Assembly: GCA_964557295.1 (NCBI GenBank)
Contig: CAZKZP010000003.1
Coordinates: forward strand, 75,016-139,015
Origin: JBFMHP01 sp964557295
GTDB taxonomy: Bacteria > Pseudomonadota > Gammaproteobacteria > RBG-16-57-12
DNA: 64,000 bases
Direction of reading: 5' to 3'
Shown in pieces: positions 1-9,630 of the stretch (positions within the stretch are counted from its first letter, which is position 1; each line of letters opens with the position of its first letter). The notes beneath the pieces are model-generated. The model was not told where the DNA came from. It searched no databases and saw only the letters and a program-made list of their open reading frames with translations. The position numbers and the translations under genes were made by a program.

Positions 1-1
1 A

Positions 2-1663
2 ACCGTCGTTTCCGCCGAAGTGCTGCTGGAGGCCTTGCGCAATCAATTGCAGGTCAATGGCGGTGATGCGACCGGCCAGCTGGATGCGTCCATTGCCAGC
101 ATCAGTTCCATGTCTACTACGCGAACTGCGGATGTTGAGTTCACCGATGAGATGTTGCAGCAGGTGCGAAACGCTGTCACGGCGACTCATGCGTTGACTG
201 CCAATGAGTCGCTTGCGGAAGTTCGCACTGTGCTCGATGGCATCACACTCTCCAGCTCTCCTGCTGACGCCCGCGCGTTGCTAACGCAGGACATCGGTAT
301 TGCTTACCGCGAGGCAGTGGTTCAAGTCGCCCAGGCGCCGCTTACTGCATTGGCAGAGATGATGGCCGCAGTGCAACCCCAGCCTGTACCAACCCCGGCA
401 CCGACAATGACTTCGGTGCCCACGCCGAGGCCAACATTGACGCCTACGCCGAGTGCTACCCCGACTGCGACTCCGACGCCAGCGCCCACTCCGGTACCCA
501 CGCCGAAGCCCACACTGACGCCTACGCCGAGTGCTACCCCGACTCCGGCTCCAACGCCAGCGCCTACTCCGGTACCCACGCCGAAGCCCACACTGACGCC
601 TACGCCGAGCGCTACCCCGACTCCGGCCCCGACGCCAGCGCCCACTCCGGTACCCACGCCGAAGCCCACACTGACGCCAACGCCGGTGCCGACACCCACT
701 GTCGTGCCGAGCACACGGCCCTGGGAAGCGCTGCTCAGCAGCCCGGACCTGGTAGGATTTGGCCGCAATACCACGGGTGGTAAGGGTGGCGAGGTCTGCT
801 GGGTCAACACCCTGAGCGATTCCGGCACGGGAAGTCTGCGCAGCTGCGCGGAAAGCAGCGCGGCGAAATGGATTCGCTTCAACGTCTCCGGCACGATCAA
901 CTTGAATTCAGAAATCCAGGTGAAGTCCAATAAGACCATCGACGGCCGCGGACAGAGCATCACCCTCAATGGGCACGGCCTCAGACTGTCCTATGTCTCG
1001 AATATCGTCATCCACAACATCGCGATTCGGAACGTTGCGCCCACCGGAACGGGTGCGACAGGGGATGCGCTTCACGTGGCCCGGAATGTAAGCAATGTCT
1101 GGATCGACCACGTCACCCTGTCGGGTGCCCCGGATGAGCTGCTTGATATCGGTAAAGAGGCTACGGACATAACGGTATCCTGGTCGCGATTTGAAAAGAA
1201 TGGCAAAGCGGTCCTCATCAGCTGGAGTCCGACGGAAGTGAAGGACACCATCATTCGTGTGACGATGCACCATAACTTCTTTGACTCCATCAGTGAGCGT
1301 GCGCCCAATAAGCTGCGCTTCGGCAAGGCTCATGTCTTTAATAACTATGTATACAACTGGACGTATCGCGGTGCGCAAGTCTCAGAAAATGGCGAGATCT
1401 GTTCTGAAAACAATGTGTATGAAAAGACGCAAACGGGCGGTCAGGATACGGCGATCTATCCCCATCTTGATTCAATTGAAAATCCTGGGAAGGCCCGTTC
1501 CTCTGGCGACGTGCTTATGGGCCGCGCCACGGTAGTCGAGGACCGCTCTGATCAAGTGTTCAATCCGAAGAACTATTATGCGTATTCGCTTGAGCCTGCA
1601 GGTGCGTCGCTGAAAAGCAACGTCATGACCAAGGCGGGGCGTCAGAGCATAGCCGCGCCTTAA
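2..1663 (+). CDS. Pectate lyase-like (PL1) beta-helix protein, 5' partial
   Basis: The reading frame is open to the left edge, so the true start and any signal peptide lie outside the window. Taking the GTG at 20 as residue 1, residues about 118-232 are a Pro/Thr/Ala-rich linker made of near-identical 26-residue units (78 nt). Residues about 245-547 match polysaccharide lyase family 1: WIDH near 361, DELLDIG and TDITVSW near 375-392 (calcium-site region), and HHNFF plus ERAPNKLRFG near 417-435, which holds the expected catalytic Arg, then HVFNNYVYNW. Family members cleave polyuronates by beta-elimination outside the cytoplasm. The linker suggests a secreted or surface enzyme with a further N-terminal module upstream. 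Substrate is unknown; it could act on the cell's own exopolysaccharide, since glycan genes follow. Confidence 0.8.
   Translation, partial: TVVSAEVLLEALRNQLQVNGGDATGQLDASIASISSMSTTRTADVEFTDEMLQQVRNAVTATHALTANESLAEVRTVLDGITLSSSPADARALLTQDIGIAYREAVVQVAQAPLTALAEMMAAVQPQPVPTPAPTMTSVPTPRPTLTPTPSATPTATPTPAPTPVPTPKPTLTPTPSATPTPAPTPAPTPVPTPKPTLTPTPSATPTPAPTPAPTPVPTPKPTLTPTPVPTPTVVPSTRPWEALLSSPDLVGFGRNTTGGKGGEVCWVNTLSDSGTGSLRSCAESSAAKWIRFNVSGTINLNSEIQVKSNKTIDGRGQSITLNGHGLRLSYVSNIVIHNIAIRNVAPTGTGATGDALHVARNVSNVWIDHVTLSGAPDELLDIGKEATDITVSWSRFEKNGKAVLISWSPTEVKDTIIRVTMHHNFFDSISERAPNKLRFGKAHVFNNYVYNWTYRGAQVSENGEICSENNVYEKTQTGGQDTAIYPHLDSIENPGKARSSGDVLMGRATVVEDRSDQVFNPKNYYAYSLEPAGASLKSNVMTKAGRQSIAAP
417..700. 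repeat. 78-nt tandem repeat coding a Pro/Thr linker
   Basis: About three copies of a 78-nt unit encode PVPTPKPTLTPTP followed by SATPTPAPTPAPT. Copies differ by a few bases (tccggct/tccggcc, gagtgct/gagcgct). The unit length is a multiple of three, so copy-number change keeps the frame. Such linkers separate domains in secreted carbohydrate-active enzymes. Confidence 0.85.
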
Positions 1664-1769
1664 CGCAATCACATCCACAAGACGGATCAACCCAAGGAAG
1701 CACGGTCGACAAGGATGTCGACTCCTTTCATGAGGCGGGGGAGCACCCCGATTCAATTTTTCGCCAGGT

Positions 1770-2319
1770 TTATAGCACCGATGGATTCCCGCGCTTTTGC
1801 GCACAATATAAGTAACTGGCCGGCAGCCGCAGAGCGTTGCCAAGCTTTATCAAAGGGATGAAGCCATTGCCATCCCCGACGTAGAATGGCAACCCGACAA
1901 TTCCAGTGACTTTAAAGCCATACGCTTCGATCCCTTTTTCCAACTACTCATCCCAACTCTCCAGAGTTGAATATCTTCCACCAGCGGAACGGCATCGTAT
2001 GCAACATGACGCCATCCGGCCGCAAAACCCGCCAGCACTCCATCAAGCACCGATCCACATCTGGCACATGCTCAAGCATGTTGCGGGAAAAGACCAGATC
2101 AATTGAATCGGCGCTAAAACGTGAAAAATCTTGCGCATCACAAAGCGCGTATTCGACATTTTTCATTTTCTTTTCGAGAATGCTCGCACCAAGCCATGCA
2201 TGGATTTTTTCATCGATTTCAGTGCAAATAAGCCTTTCACAATACTTTGCGATCGTGACGTTTTGCACGCATTGCCCGCACCCAGATCCAACACAATTAA
2301 TCCATCTTATTAATGATGG
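1770..2319 (-). pseudogene. Decayed SAM-dependent methyltransferase
   Basis: One minus-strand frame from about 2319 to 1948 reads a class I methyltransferase core: a glycine-rich motif I (CVGSGCGQ), an acidic motif (ICTEID), then DLVFSRNMLEHVPD and WRVLRPDG, typical of Methyltransf_11 enzymes. There is no start before an in-frame stop at 2320-2322, so the N-terminus is missing. The frame stops at about 1948 after WWKIFNSGELG. A second frame from about 1945 to 1770 continues with plausible coding sequence (GIEAYGFKVTGIVGLPFYVG) and ends in TAA. The gene therefore lacks its 5' end and carries a frameshift and/or internal deletion. It probably belonged to the adjacent glycan locus. Confidence 0.65.
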
Positions 2320-2427
2320 TTAAGCAGTGAAATTAATTCGAAAGTTACATTCGATATGCGGTGCAATTATTTGAACTATACTTTTTTGGCAAAGCGGACA
2401 TGAAAACACATTAATTATGGTGTGCAT

Positions 2428-3276
2428 ATGAAACTACTACAATCAAAGTGTTCTTGGTGCTTGTTATCGTCACTTATAGTCTGGTTGAATTTTTATGCGC
2501 CCGTTGATGCAAGAGCCGCGGTCATACTCGATTATGACAACCGCACGGTGGGCAGCGCAGGATTCGGTCGGGTCGACGGGTATTATGGTGAGTGGAATGA
2601 AGCTGACGCCTCGACATCTATGTTCACCCCCTATAGCGCAATAAAGACGGCGGGCGTGGCGTGGTTTGACCTGCCAAATCCCCCTCATGTCGACAATGAT
2701 TTCTTCACATTGACTGGCCGTGCGGCGCAAACAGCCACTGCCCATCCAAGCCACTTTTCGGCGACTGGAAGCGTGTTGATCGATACCGGGGACAATAATT
2801 CAACACTCGGGGCGGAAGGCATGATTGCGACAAAGTCTTTATTCGATATGGGGTTTACTCTCGATTCGCCATATCGCGCGGATTTTGGCGCGGTCATCGA
2901 AATGACTTCCTTGCCCGACAATATGTTTAGCGCGGGCGTGTTTTCCAGCAGCGGTTTTCTTGGTCTGTGGGATATCGATCATGGCATTCCAGTTTTTGAG
3001 CATCGGTTCGATGAATCGGACTTGTTTATCAATGAATCGATCTCCACCTCCTACCATCTCGGCGCGGGATCGTATGCGCTGGTGGCAGGGGTATCGAGTG
3101 TCTTTGCGTTTTCTGGCTATGCCGACATATGCGATTTTTGCGGCGGTGGGAAGTATAATTTTAATTTTGCACTCACTTCGGTGCCGGAACCCACGATAGC
3201 CGTCCTGCTTGCGATCGGCCTGGTAGGGTTCGGGCTGCGGAATGCCTCGACCATCCGACGCGCCGGCAGAGATTGA
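2428..3276 (+). CDS. PEP-CTERM sorting domain protein
   Basis: Exported protein of about 282 residues. The ATG at 2428 is preferred over the in-frame GTG at 2422. Residues about 7-30 form a signal peptide with a hydrophobic core and an Ala-rich end (DARAA). The last 30 residues are a canonical PEP-CTERM signal: VPEP, a hydrophobic segment (TIAVLLAIGLVGFG), then an Arg-rich tail. Such proteins are processed by an exosortase (XrtA/EpsH family) and are usually linked to exopolysaccharide. The middle is not recognised; it contains CDFCGGG. No exosortase is visible here, so processing would depend on a gene elsewhere. It sits directly upstream of the glycan run. Confidence 0.85.
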   Translation: MKLLQSKCSWCLLSSLIVWLNFYAPVDARAAVILDYDNRTVGSAGFGRVDGYYGEWNEADASTSMFTPYSAIKTAGVAWFDLPNPPHVDNDFFTLTGRAAQTATAHPSHFSATGSVLIDTGDNNSTLGAEGMIATKSLFDMGFTLDSPYRADFGAVIEMTSLPDNMFSAGVFSSSGFLGLWDIDHGIPVFEHRFDESDLFINESISTSYHLGAGSYALVAGVSSVFAFSGYADICDFCGGGKYNFNFALTSVPEPTIAVLLAIGLVGFGLRNASTIRRAGRD

Positions 3277-3316
3277 TCTGGCAATGACGAAGTCGGGCCA
3301 ACGCAGAGTATAGTGC

Positions 3317-5329
3317 ATGTGCGGAATCGCAGGTTTCATGCAGCCGCGTCACTGGCCGCAAAACGGGGAAGAGATCTTATCCGGCATGGCCAGACGGATT
3401 CAGCATCGCGGGCCGGACAGCGCAGGCATCTGGTATGACGAACAAGCCGGCATCGGTTTGGCGCATCGCCGTTTGGCCATCGTCGATTTGTCGCCCGAGG
3501 GTCATCAACCGATGACATCCAACTCCGGACGCTACATCATCGTATTCAATGGCGAGATTTATAATCACCGCCAGATTAGGCAGGAGCTCGCCACGCACGG
3601 GCACGTCTTTCATGGCCATTCGGATACCGAAGCCATCCTCGCTGCGATGGAAGAATGGGGGCTCAAGATCGCTATTTCCAGATTCATTGGCATGTTTGCC
3701 TTTGCGCTGTGGGATACGCAAAAAAACCAGTTGCACTTGGTGCGCGACCGGATGGGCGAGAAGCCCTTGTATTATGGAAAGGCCGGCACGTCCTTCGTCT
3801 TCTGCTCAGAACTCAAGGCGCTTGAGGCCTGTCCGCAATGGGAGGGAACTCTTGATCACGTCGCGCTCGAGATCTTCATGAACTGCGGCTACATCCCGGC
3901 GCCATATTCCATATTTCAAGGCATACACAAGCTCATGCCCGGGAGCGTGGCGACCATCGTAGCCAATCACGCGAGAACGGAAGTCGTTCAGGAGAGTTAT
4001 TGGACGATTGAGCAGGCCGTCGCGGCGGGTCGATCTAATCCGATTCATGCCCACGAGCAGGATATGGTGTCTGAATTGGAGCGGCTGATGTTGGATGCGA
4101 TTCAGCATCAAATGATCGCCGATGTCCCCTTGGGCGCGTTTCTCTCCGGCGGCATTGATTCATCGACGGTTGTCGCGCTGATGCAATCCATGTCATCCAG
4201 TCCGGTCCATACCTTTTCGATCGGATTCGGTGATGAGGGATACAACGAGGCAGGATACGCCAAGCAGGTGGCCGATCATCTCGGTACGCATCACACGGAA
4301 CTGTATGTTTCACCAGAGCAAGCGCTGAATATGATCCCAAAATTACCGTTGATATACGACGAACCGTTTGCCGATCCCTCGCAAATACCCACTTATCTGG
4401 TATCGAACCTGGCACGTCGCGATGTGACGGTCAGTCTCTCCGGTGATGGGGGGGACGAACTCTTCTGCGGTTACTCTCGATATTTTTTGGTCGACAAGAT
4501 GTGGCGGAGGATATCGATACTGCCGCGCCCGGTGCGCCGATTCGCGGCAAAACTGATCTCGAACACGCCAACGGAGCGGCTCGATCGGTTGTTTCATTGG
4601 CTGAACCCGCTGTTCAACAAATACAGTTCAGCGGGCCGGACTGGCGACAAGCTCAAAAAAGCCGCATATCCACTTGGGGCCGCTGACCAAAGTAGCTTTT
4701 ACCGCATGCTCTCCGCGAACTGGACGCGCGGCGATGAGCTTTTGCTTGGATTGGATCGTGTTGACGATGCCCGGCAGGAGGCCCCGGAGCAGGGTATTCA
4801 CACCGTGAGCTTCGTCGAGCAAATGATGTACCTAGACACCAAGACCTATCTGCCAGATGACATTCTGGTCAAATTGGACCGCGCGAGTATGGCGAACAGC
4901 CTCGAGTCACGGGTTCCGCTGCTCGACCATCGGATCGTGGAGTATGCCTGGCGCCTACCGTTGTCGGTGAAATACAAGAAGGGCCAAGGGAAGTGGATCT
5001 TGCGCGAGGTGTTGAATCGGCATGTCCCGGCGCGGCTGTTCGACCGGCCGAAGATGGGATTTGGCGCGCCCATCGCCCTATGGTTGCGTGGTCCGTTGCA
5101 AGAGTGGGCCGAGTCACTGCTCAATGAACACCGCATACGTCAACAGGGTTATCTCAACGCGACGGTAATCAGGAGGAAATGGCATGAACATTTATCCGGC
5201 ATACGCAATTGGCATCGCCAGCTGTGGACGGTTTTGATTTTCCAGGCATGGCTGGAAGAACAAGCACAACACCATCTCACTGGGATTCCGCATCATGAAC
5301 CGTTCCGGGATATTCACCATATCGCTTGA
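3317..5329 (+). CDS. asnB: Asparagine synthase-type glutamine amidotransferase
   Basis: 670 residues. The start is fixed by MCGIAGF, where Cys2 becomes the N-terminal nucleophile of the class II glutaminase domain (about 2-200). The second domain (about 240-640) is an ATP-pyrophosphatase synthetase fold with the PP-loop LSGGIDSS at 276-283. Biochemically it moves ammonia from glutamine to an AMP-activated carboxylate. In polysaccharide clusters such paralogues (WbpS type, and those linked to PEP-CTERM systems) are thought to amidate sugar uronic acids rather than aspartate. That reading is favoured by the PEP-CTERM gene upstream and the deacetylase, whose start overlaps this gene by 35 nt. 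A true asparagine synthetase role cannot be excluded. Confidence 0.88.
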   Translation: MCGIAGFMQPRHWPQNGEEILSGMARRIQHRGPDSAGIWYDEQAGIGLAHRRLAIVDLSPEGHQPMTSNSGRYIIVFNGEIYNHRQIRQELATHGHVFHGHSDTEAILAAMEEWGLKIAISRFIGMFAFALWDTQKNQLHLVRDRMGEKPLYYGKAGTSFVFCSELKALEACPQWEGTLDHVALEIFMNCGYIPAPYSIFQGIHKLMPGSVATIVANHARTEVVQESYWTIEQAVAAGRSNPIHAHEQDMVSELERLMLDAIQHQMIADVPLGAFLSGGIDSSTVVALMQSMSSSPVHTFSIGFGDEGYNEAGYAKQVADHLGTHHTELYVSPEQALNMIPKLPLIYDEPFADPSQIPTYLVSNLARRDVTVSLSGDGGDELFCGYSRYFLVDKMWRRISILPRPVRRFAAKLISNTPTERLDRLFHWLNPLFNKYSSAGRTGDKLKKAAYPLGAADQSSFYRMLSANWTRGDELLLGLDRVDDARQEAPEQGIHTVSFVEQMMYLDTKTYLPDDILVKLDRASMANSLESRVPLLDHRIVEYAWRLPLSVKYKKGQGKWILREVLNRHVPARLFDRPKMGFGAPIALWLRGPLQEWAESLLNEHRIRQQGYLNATVIRRKWHEHLSGIRNWHRQLWTVLIFQAWLEEQAQHHLTGIPHHEPFRDIHHIA

Positions 5330-6338
5330 TTTCGAGCTGTTCTGGGGGGTGCGCGACCATAAAACCCTGCAGGACTACGGAGAAGTCTTATTGGGCGCGC
5401 GGCAGGCGATCCCCGTCTTGTTGAAAACCTTTGCGGAGCATGACATCCATGTCACATGGGCGACCGTCGGCTTCCTGTTTGCCAATGATAAAGCTGAGCT
5501 GGATTCTCACATGCCGCATATCAAGCCGACGTATCGCGATCACGGTCTGGATCCCTATCCCCATTTGAGGAACATCGGTCGAGACGAACAGGAAGATCCC
5601 TATCATTACGCGAATTCATTAATCAAAGAGATTGCGATGTATCCCGGGCAGGAAATCGCGAGTCACACCTTTTCACATTACTACTGCATGGAGCCTGGGC
5701 AAACCAAGGACGCCTTCCGCTCCGATCTGGCGGCGGCGCTGCAATTGGCGCGACGTCACGGATATCATTTGCACAGTATGGTGTTCCCACGGAATCAGTG
5801 CAACGCAGACTATTTGGCCACGTGCGCGGAGTTTGGTTTTATCGCATTCCGCGGCAATCAGCCCGGCTGGATGTATAGTGCCGGCAATACGTGGCAAAAG
5901 CGACTGGGAAGATTGCTCGACACCTATCTCCCCTTGAGCGGCAACAATCTGCATGACTTGGATCGCTTGTCGTCTTCCAGTCCCGTCAACATACCTGCCA
6001 GTCGCATCCTGCGGCCGGTGAATACGCGGCTCAAATATCTGGAGCCATTGCGGTTGGCACTCATCAAATCTGAAATGAGTCGTGCCGCTGAGCAAGGCAG
6101 GTTGTATCACCTGTGGTGGCATCCACATAATTTCGGCAAGAATTTATCCGACAATATGCGGTTTCTCGAAAAGATACTCGCTCATTTCAGAATTCTGAAG
6201 CGCGACTACGGCATGCGATCGATGAATATGAAAGAGGTCGCCTGTGAGGTGACGGCGCTGGCCACTATCGCGCCGCCGAACGACATGGCGGCGCGCCCGG
6301 CCAGTCAACATGCGCAATATCCGATCAAACATTATTGA
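5295..6338 (+). CDS. Polysaccharide deacetylase (NodB/CE4-like)
   Basis: 347 residues. The ATG lies inside the end of the amidotransferase gene (35-nt overlap), indicating translational coupling. The NodB-type motif is split as usual: SLDFE near residues 9-13 (general-base and metal Asp) and ASHTFSH at 122-128 (metal His pair). There is no signal peptide, so the enzyme probably acts in the cytoplasm on a lipid- or nucleotide-linked sugar, or on a substrate at the inner membrane. Expected activity is removal of N- or O-acetyl groups from a glycan. It differs from the XrtA-linked DUF3473 deacetylase in its C-terminal half. Confidence 0.85.
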   Translation: MNRSGIFTISLDFELFWGVRDHKTLQDYGEVLLGARQAIPVLLKTFAEHDIHVTWATVGFLFANDKAELDSHMPHIKPTYRDHGLDPYPHLRNIGRDEQEDPYHYANSLIKEIAMYPGQEIASHTFSHYYCMEPGQTKDAFRSDLAAALQLARRHGYHLHSMVFPRNQCNADYLATCAEFGFIAFRGNQPGWMYSAGNTWQKRLGRLLDTYLPLSGNNLHDLDRLSSSSPVNIPASRILRPVNTRLKYLEPLRLALIKSEMSRAAEQGRLYHLWWHPHNFGKNLSDNMRFLEKILAHFRILKRDYGMRSMNMKEVACEVTALATIAPPNDMAARPASQHAQYPIKHY

Positions 6339-6362
6339 TGCGAGTGAGGGAGACGCGTTGCA

Positions 6363-7439
6363 ATGGAAGAGTTCATTACAGCCGCGGACAATCGTTGGTC
6401 TTCTTTGTTGCGGTGTGTGGACCATGATTTTTACCATTATCCATGCTATGTCCAGGCCGAGAGTAACCTGCACGATGGCGAGGCTCAGGCGTTCTATTGC
6501 GAAGGTTCAGCTGGACTCTTCCTGATCCCGCTGGTCCGGCGAATGCTTCCCGAGCCGATGGGCCAGGGGAGATGCCGCTATGATGCGGTCACGCCCTATG
6601 GTTATTCCGGCCCGATATACACGAGCAATCTTGAACGCGAGGATCTACAGCGGGCATTAGAGGCCTATGTCGATCAGGGCTATCGCCAGGGGTTCGTCAC
6701 CAGCTTTTTCAGGCTTCATCCGCTGCTTAATAAGAATCTGATTTCCGCCATCCCACATACTGACCATATCAAGCTGGTGCGACATGGATCGACTGTCAGC
6801 ATCAACCTCGAACATGAGTCCAGCCATTTGAACAAGGTGCTCAGAACAAACCATAAGCGTGACATCAAAAAACTGGGCAACGCAGGGTTTAAGGTCAGGA
6901 TCAATCACTGGGATGACTATGCGGCATTCCAAGACATCTACGTGCACACCATGGCGCGACTCAATGCCGTTGACTACTATTATTTCAGCAAAGAATATTT
7001 CACGCATTTGCAGGAGTGTTTGGCGGGGGATCTGCACTTGTGCTCAGTCATCGCCCCAGATGGAACTGTCGCCGCGGGCGGTATTTTTGCCGAGTCCGGG
7101 AATATCATGCAGTACCATTTGGGCGGGACAGATGCGCGCTATTTGGCGCACGCGCCGAGCAAATTGATGTTCTTTGAAATGCGGAATTGGGCAAAAGAAA
7201 TAGGCGTTAAAGTGTTGCACTTGGGTGGTGGTTTGTCTGCGGAGCGGGACAGCTTATTTGAATTCAAGCGCGGATTCGCCACGGATGAACATGATTTTTA
7301 CACACTGAGAATCACACATGATTTTGACGCATATGATTCATTGAACACGCGGTTTCTTGCAAAGAACTGCTTGAAAATATTCCCTAATCAAAATTATTTC
7401 CCATTGTATCGCACCAGACTGGATGTATCGATCGCGTGA
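6363..7439 (+). CDS. FemAB/GNAT-like acyl- or aminoacyltransferase
   Basis: 358 residues, starting 24 nt after the deacetylase and preceded by GGGAG. The C-terminal half (about 150-320) resembles the GNAT fold of BioF2/FemAB-like proteins: HKRDIKKLGNAGFKVRI, then VAAGGIFAESGNIMQYHLGG, then LHLGGGLSAERDSLFEFKRGF. Members transfer acyl or aminoacyl groups to amino groups on sugars or peptides. FemAB-like genes are common in PEP-CTERM/exopolysaccharide loci. Together with the deacetylase and DegT aminotransferase it suggests that an amino sugar is made and then N-acylated. The exact donor is unknown. Confidence 0.7.
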   Translation: MEEFITAADNRWSSLLRCVDHDFYHYPCYVQAESNLHDGEAQAFYCEGSAGLFLIPLVRRMLPEPMGQGRCRYDAVTPYGYSGPIYTSNLEREDLQRALEAYVDQGYRQGFVTSFFRLHPLLNKNLISAIPHTDHIKLVRHGSTVSINLEHESSHLNKVLRTNHKRDIKKLGNAGFKVRINHWDDYAAFQDIYVHTMARLNAVDYYYFSKEYFTHLQECLAGDLHLCSVIAPDGTVAAGGIFAESGNIMQYHLGGTDARYLAHAPSKLMFFEMRNWAKEIGVKVLHLGGGLSAERDSLFEFKRGFATDEHDFYTLRITHDFDAYDSLNTRFLAKNCLKIFPNQNYFPLYRTRLDVSIA

Positions 7440-7480
7440 TGTAAGCCGGACAAGACAATCCGCAAGAATGAGGAGCGTAT

Positions 7481-8656
7481 ATGAATGTGCATCGGTTGGA
7501 ATCATGGCCCCACTTTGACGAAGACGAGATCCTCTCAGTTACCGAAGTCTTGCGCTCTGGACGTGTGAATTATTGGACCGGAGAACATGTAAAGAAGTTT
7601 GAAAACGAGTTTGCCAAATACTGTGGCACCGAATACGGAATAGCCTTGGCGAACGGGACGGTGGCGCTTGAGTTGGCCTTGCGCAGTCTTGGCATAGGCA
7701 AGGGCGATGAAGTCATTGTCACGCCGCGGACCTTCATAGCCTCGGCGAGTTGTGTTGTCATGATGGGCGCTGTTCCCGTGTTCGCCGATATCGATTTCAA
7801 GAGTCAAAACATCACGGCGGAGTCGATACAGCAGGTGATCACGCCGCGTACCCGGGCGATCATTGCGGTGCATCACGCCGGATATCCCTGCGATATGGAC
7901 CCGATCATGGCGCTGGCAGATGAACACGGCCTGGCGGTCATTGAAGACTGTGCCCAGGCGCATGGCGCGCAATACAAGGGGCGACCGGTGGGTGGATTGG
8001 GGGATGTGGGCGCATTCTCATTTTGCCAAGACAAAATCATGACGACCGGCGGCGAAGGTGGAATGCTGGTGACCAATAATCATGAAGTCTGGGAAAAGTC
8101 ATGGTCATTCAAGGATCACGGCAAAAGCTACGACGCGGTTTATCACCGGCAATATCCCGCCGGATTTCGCTGGTTGCACGAGTCATTCGGCACCAACTGG
8201 CGTATGACCGAACTGCAAGGGGCCATTGGTCGCATCCAGCTCAAGAAATTACCCGAGTGGCATGCCAGAAGAAAGCGCAATGCCGAAAGACTGACTGCGC
8301 ATTTGTCGGACATCCCGGCGTTGAGTATTGCGCGGCCATCTGAGGTGATTGAGCATGCGTACTACAAGTATTACGTCACCCTTCGCCCAGAACTGTTGAA
8401 TCCAGGCTGGGGGCGTGATCGCATCCTGACTGAAATCACCGAAAATGGCGTTCCATGTTTTACGGGAACCTGTCCGGAGATTTATCTGGAAAAGGCCTTC
8501 GAGTCAGCTCACCTCAAACCAAGCGCACGGCTGCCGAATGCCATGAAACTTGGCGAGACGTGTTTGGTGTTTCTGGTGCATCCCACCTTGACGGACGATG
8601 ACATCGATCTTTCTGCCGAGGTGATCAAAGGTGTCTTCCAGCGGGCGGTTGCATGA
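7481..8656 (+). CDS. DegT/DnrJ/EryC1/StrS aminotransferase
   Basis: 391 residues, full length for the family. The PLP-binding lysine is Lys185 in SFCQDKIMTTGGEGG. Other family landmarks are the N-terminal YWTG segment, ALANGTVALELALRSL, VIEDCAQAHGA and a C-terminal YYKYYVTL. Enzymes of this family transaminate nucleotide-activated keto sugars using glutamate, giving amino sugars. It could act on a 4-keto-6-deoxy sugar made by the WbpM-like dehydratase at 10.5 kb. It closes the plus-strand run that starts at 3.3 kb; the next genes are convergent. Confidence 0.92.
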   Translation: MNVHRLESWPHFDEDEILSVTEVLRSGRVNYWTGEHVKKFENEFAKYCGTEYGIALANGTVALELALRSLGIGKGDEVIVTPRTFIASASCVVMMGAVPVFADIDFKSQNITAESIQQVITPRTRAIIAVHHAGYPCDMDPIMALADEHGLAVIEDCAQAHGAQYKGRPVGGLGDVGAFSFCQDKIMTTGGEGGMLVTNNHEVWEKSWSFKDHGKSYDAVYHRQYPAGFRWLHESFGTNWRMTELQGAIGRIQLKKLPEWHARRKRNAERLTAHLSDIPALSIARPSEVIEHAYYKYYVTLRPELLNPGWGRDRILTEITENGVPCFTGTCPEIYLEKAFESAHLKPSARLPNAMKLGETCLVFLVHPTLTDDDIDLSAEVIKGVFQRAVA

Positions 8657-8712
8657 GGCGGGATCATGACGCCCTCGAGTCTTTGTCATGGTTAGGGTTA
8701 GTAAGAAGCTCC

Positions 8713-9630
8713 TTAGCTGTTCCGAGCCATATTTCCCGCCATGAGCCGTAGGCTTTCGCAGATCCTACACGCCCGAAGAATTACACCCAGCGCCAGGATC
8801 ATCAACTTTTGGTGCCAGCCGGGGATCGATTCGTCCTCGAATATGATGCGGATGCTATGGCTGTTCGGTTTGAGCAAGCGCAAAAAGACTGAACGTGTCT
8901 TGGTTTTGGGCGCCTTGTGATGTTGCCGATGGCTTGTTTCATGCACACCGCCGGTCGTGCGCACTGTTTTGTACATCAAGGCATTAAACGAGTTTCGGGC
9001 GGGATGGCGAATAATCGTTTTGTCAGAGTAGATCAGTTTATGCCCGTGCCGTGCCGCGCGCACGCACCATTCCGAGTCGCCCAGAGACTTCAATGACGGA
9101 TTGAACACACCCACGGCTGCCAGCACGGTGCGGTAGGTGAATAGATTGGCGCACGCGCCATACTTGAAATGGTTCGCCCAATACTCCTGCTGAAATCCGA
9201 ACAGACGATCGTAATGTTCATAGATGGTCGCTTGGCCACTGATTTTCGGGAATACCGTTATTTTCCCAGCGACGATACTGGCGCCTGTGCTTGCAGTTAG
9301 CGCTTGAACGCCCTGCTCGAGCCAATCGGGATAAGGCGTGCAGTCCGCGTCGGTAAACGCCAGGACATCTCCGCATGCGGCCGCGATCCCTGTGTTCCGG
9401 GCCGCATAAGAGCTACGTGTCGATTCCCGCAACAGTCTCACCAAGGGAAAGCGGGCAGGGGAGAGGTTGAGCCGCGGGTGTGATCCATTATCGACAACGA
9501 GTATTTCGGTGAGAGAGCGGGGATAAGTTTGACGGTGCAGGATCTCAAGGCAGTTCACCAGTCTTTCATAGTCGTTATAAACCGGGATGATAATTGAAAC
9601 GTGGTGCGGGCGATGGCTCGTAATCATCAT
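8713..9630 (-). CDS. Glycosyltransferase family 2
   Basis: 305 residues with a GT-A fold: VSIIIPVYNDYERL at 11-24, VVDNGS near 45-50 and the metal-binding FTDADCTPYPDW around 92-103. A hydrophobic segment near residues 270-290 could anchor it to the inner membrane. It transfers a sugar from a nucleotide donor to a lipid-linked acceptor. Its ATG overlaps the stop of the upstream sugar-phosphate transferase (ATGA), so the two are co-translated. Likely role: a sugar-addition step after glycan initiation. Confidence 0.88.
   Translation of the reverse strand: MMITSHRPHHVSIIIPVYNDYERLVNCLEILHRQTYPRSLTEILVVDNGSHPRLNLSPARFPLVRLLRESTRSSYAARNTGIAAACGDVLAFTDADCTPYPDWLEQGVQALTASTGASIVAGKITVFPKISGQATIYEHYDRLFGFQQEYWANHFKYGACANLFTYRTVLAAVGVFNPSLKSLGDSEWCVRAARHGHKLIYSDKTIIRHPARNSFNALMYKTVRTTGGVHETSHRQHHKAPKTKTRSVFLRLLKPNSHSIRIIFEDESIPGWHQKLMILALGVILRACRICESLRLMAGNMARNS

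Noticed and set aside
322..969. Minus-strand open frame of 215 codons rich in Gly-Val repeats
   Set aside because: It is the complement of the Pro/Thr repeat of the pectate lyase gene, not an independent protein.
2380..2428. Sigma-54 promoter upstream of the PEP-CTERM gene
   Set aside because: TTGGCA is present but the GC of a -12 element is not at the right spacing.
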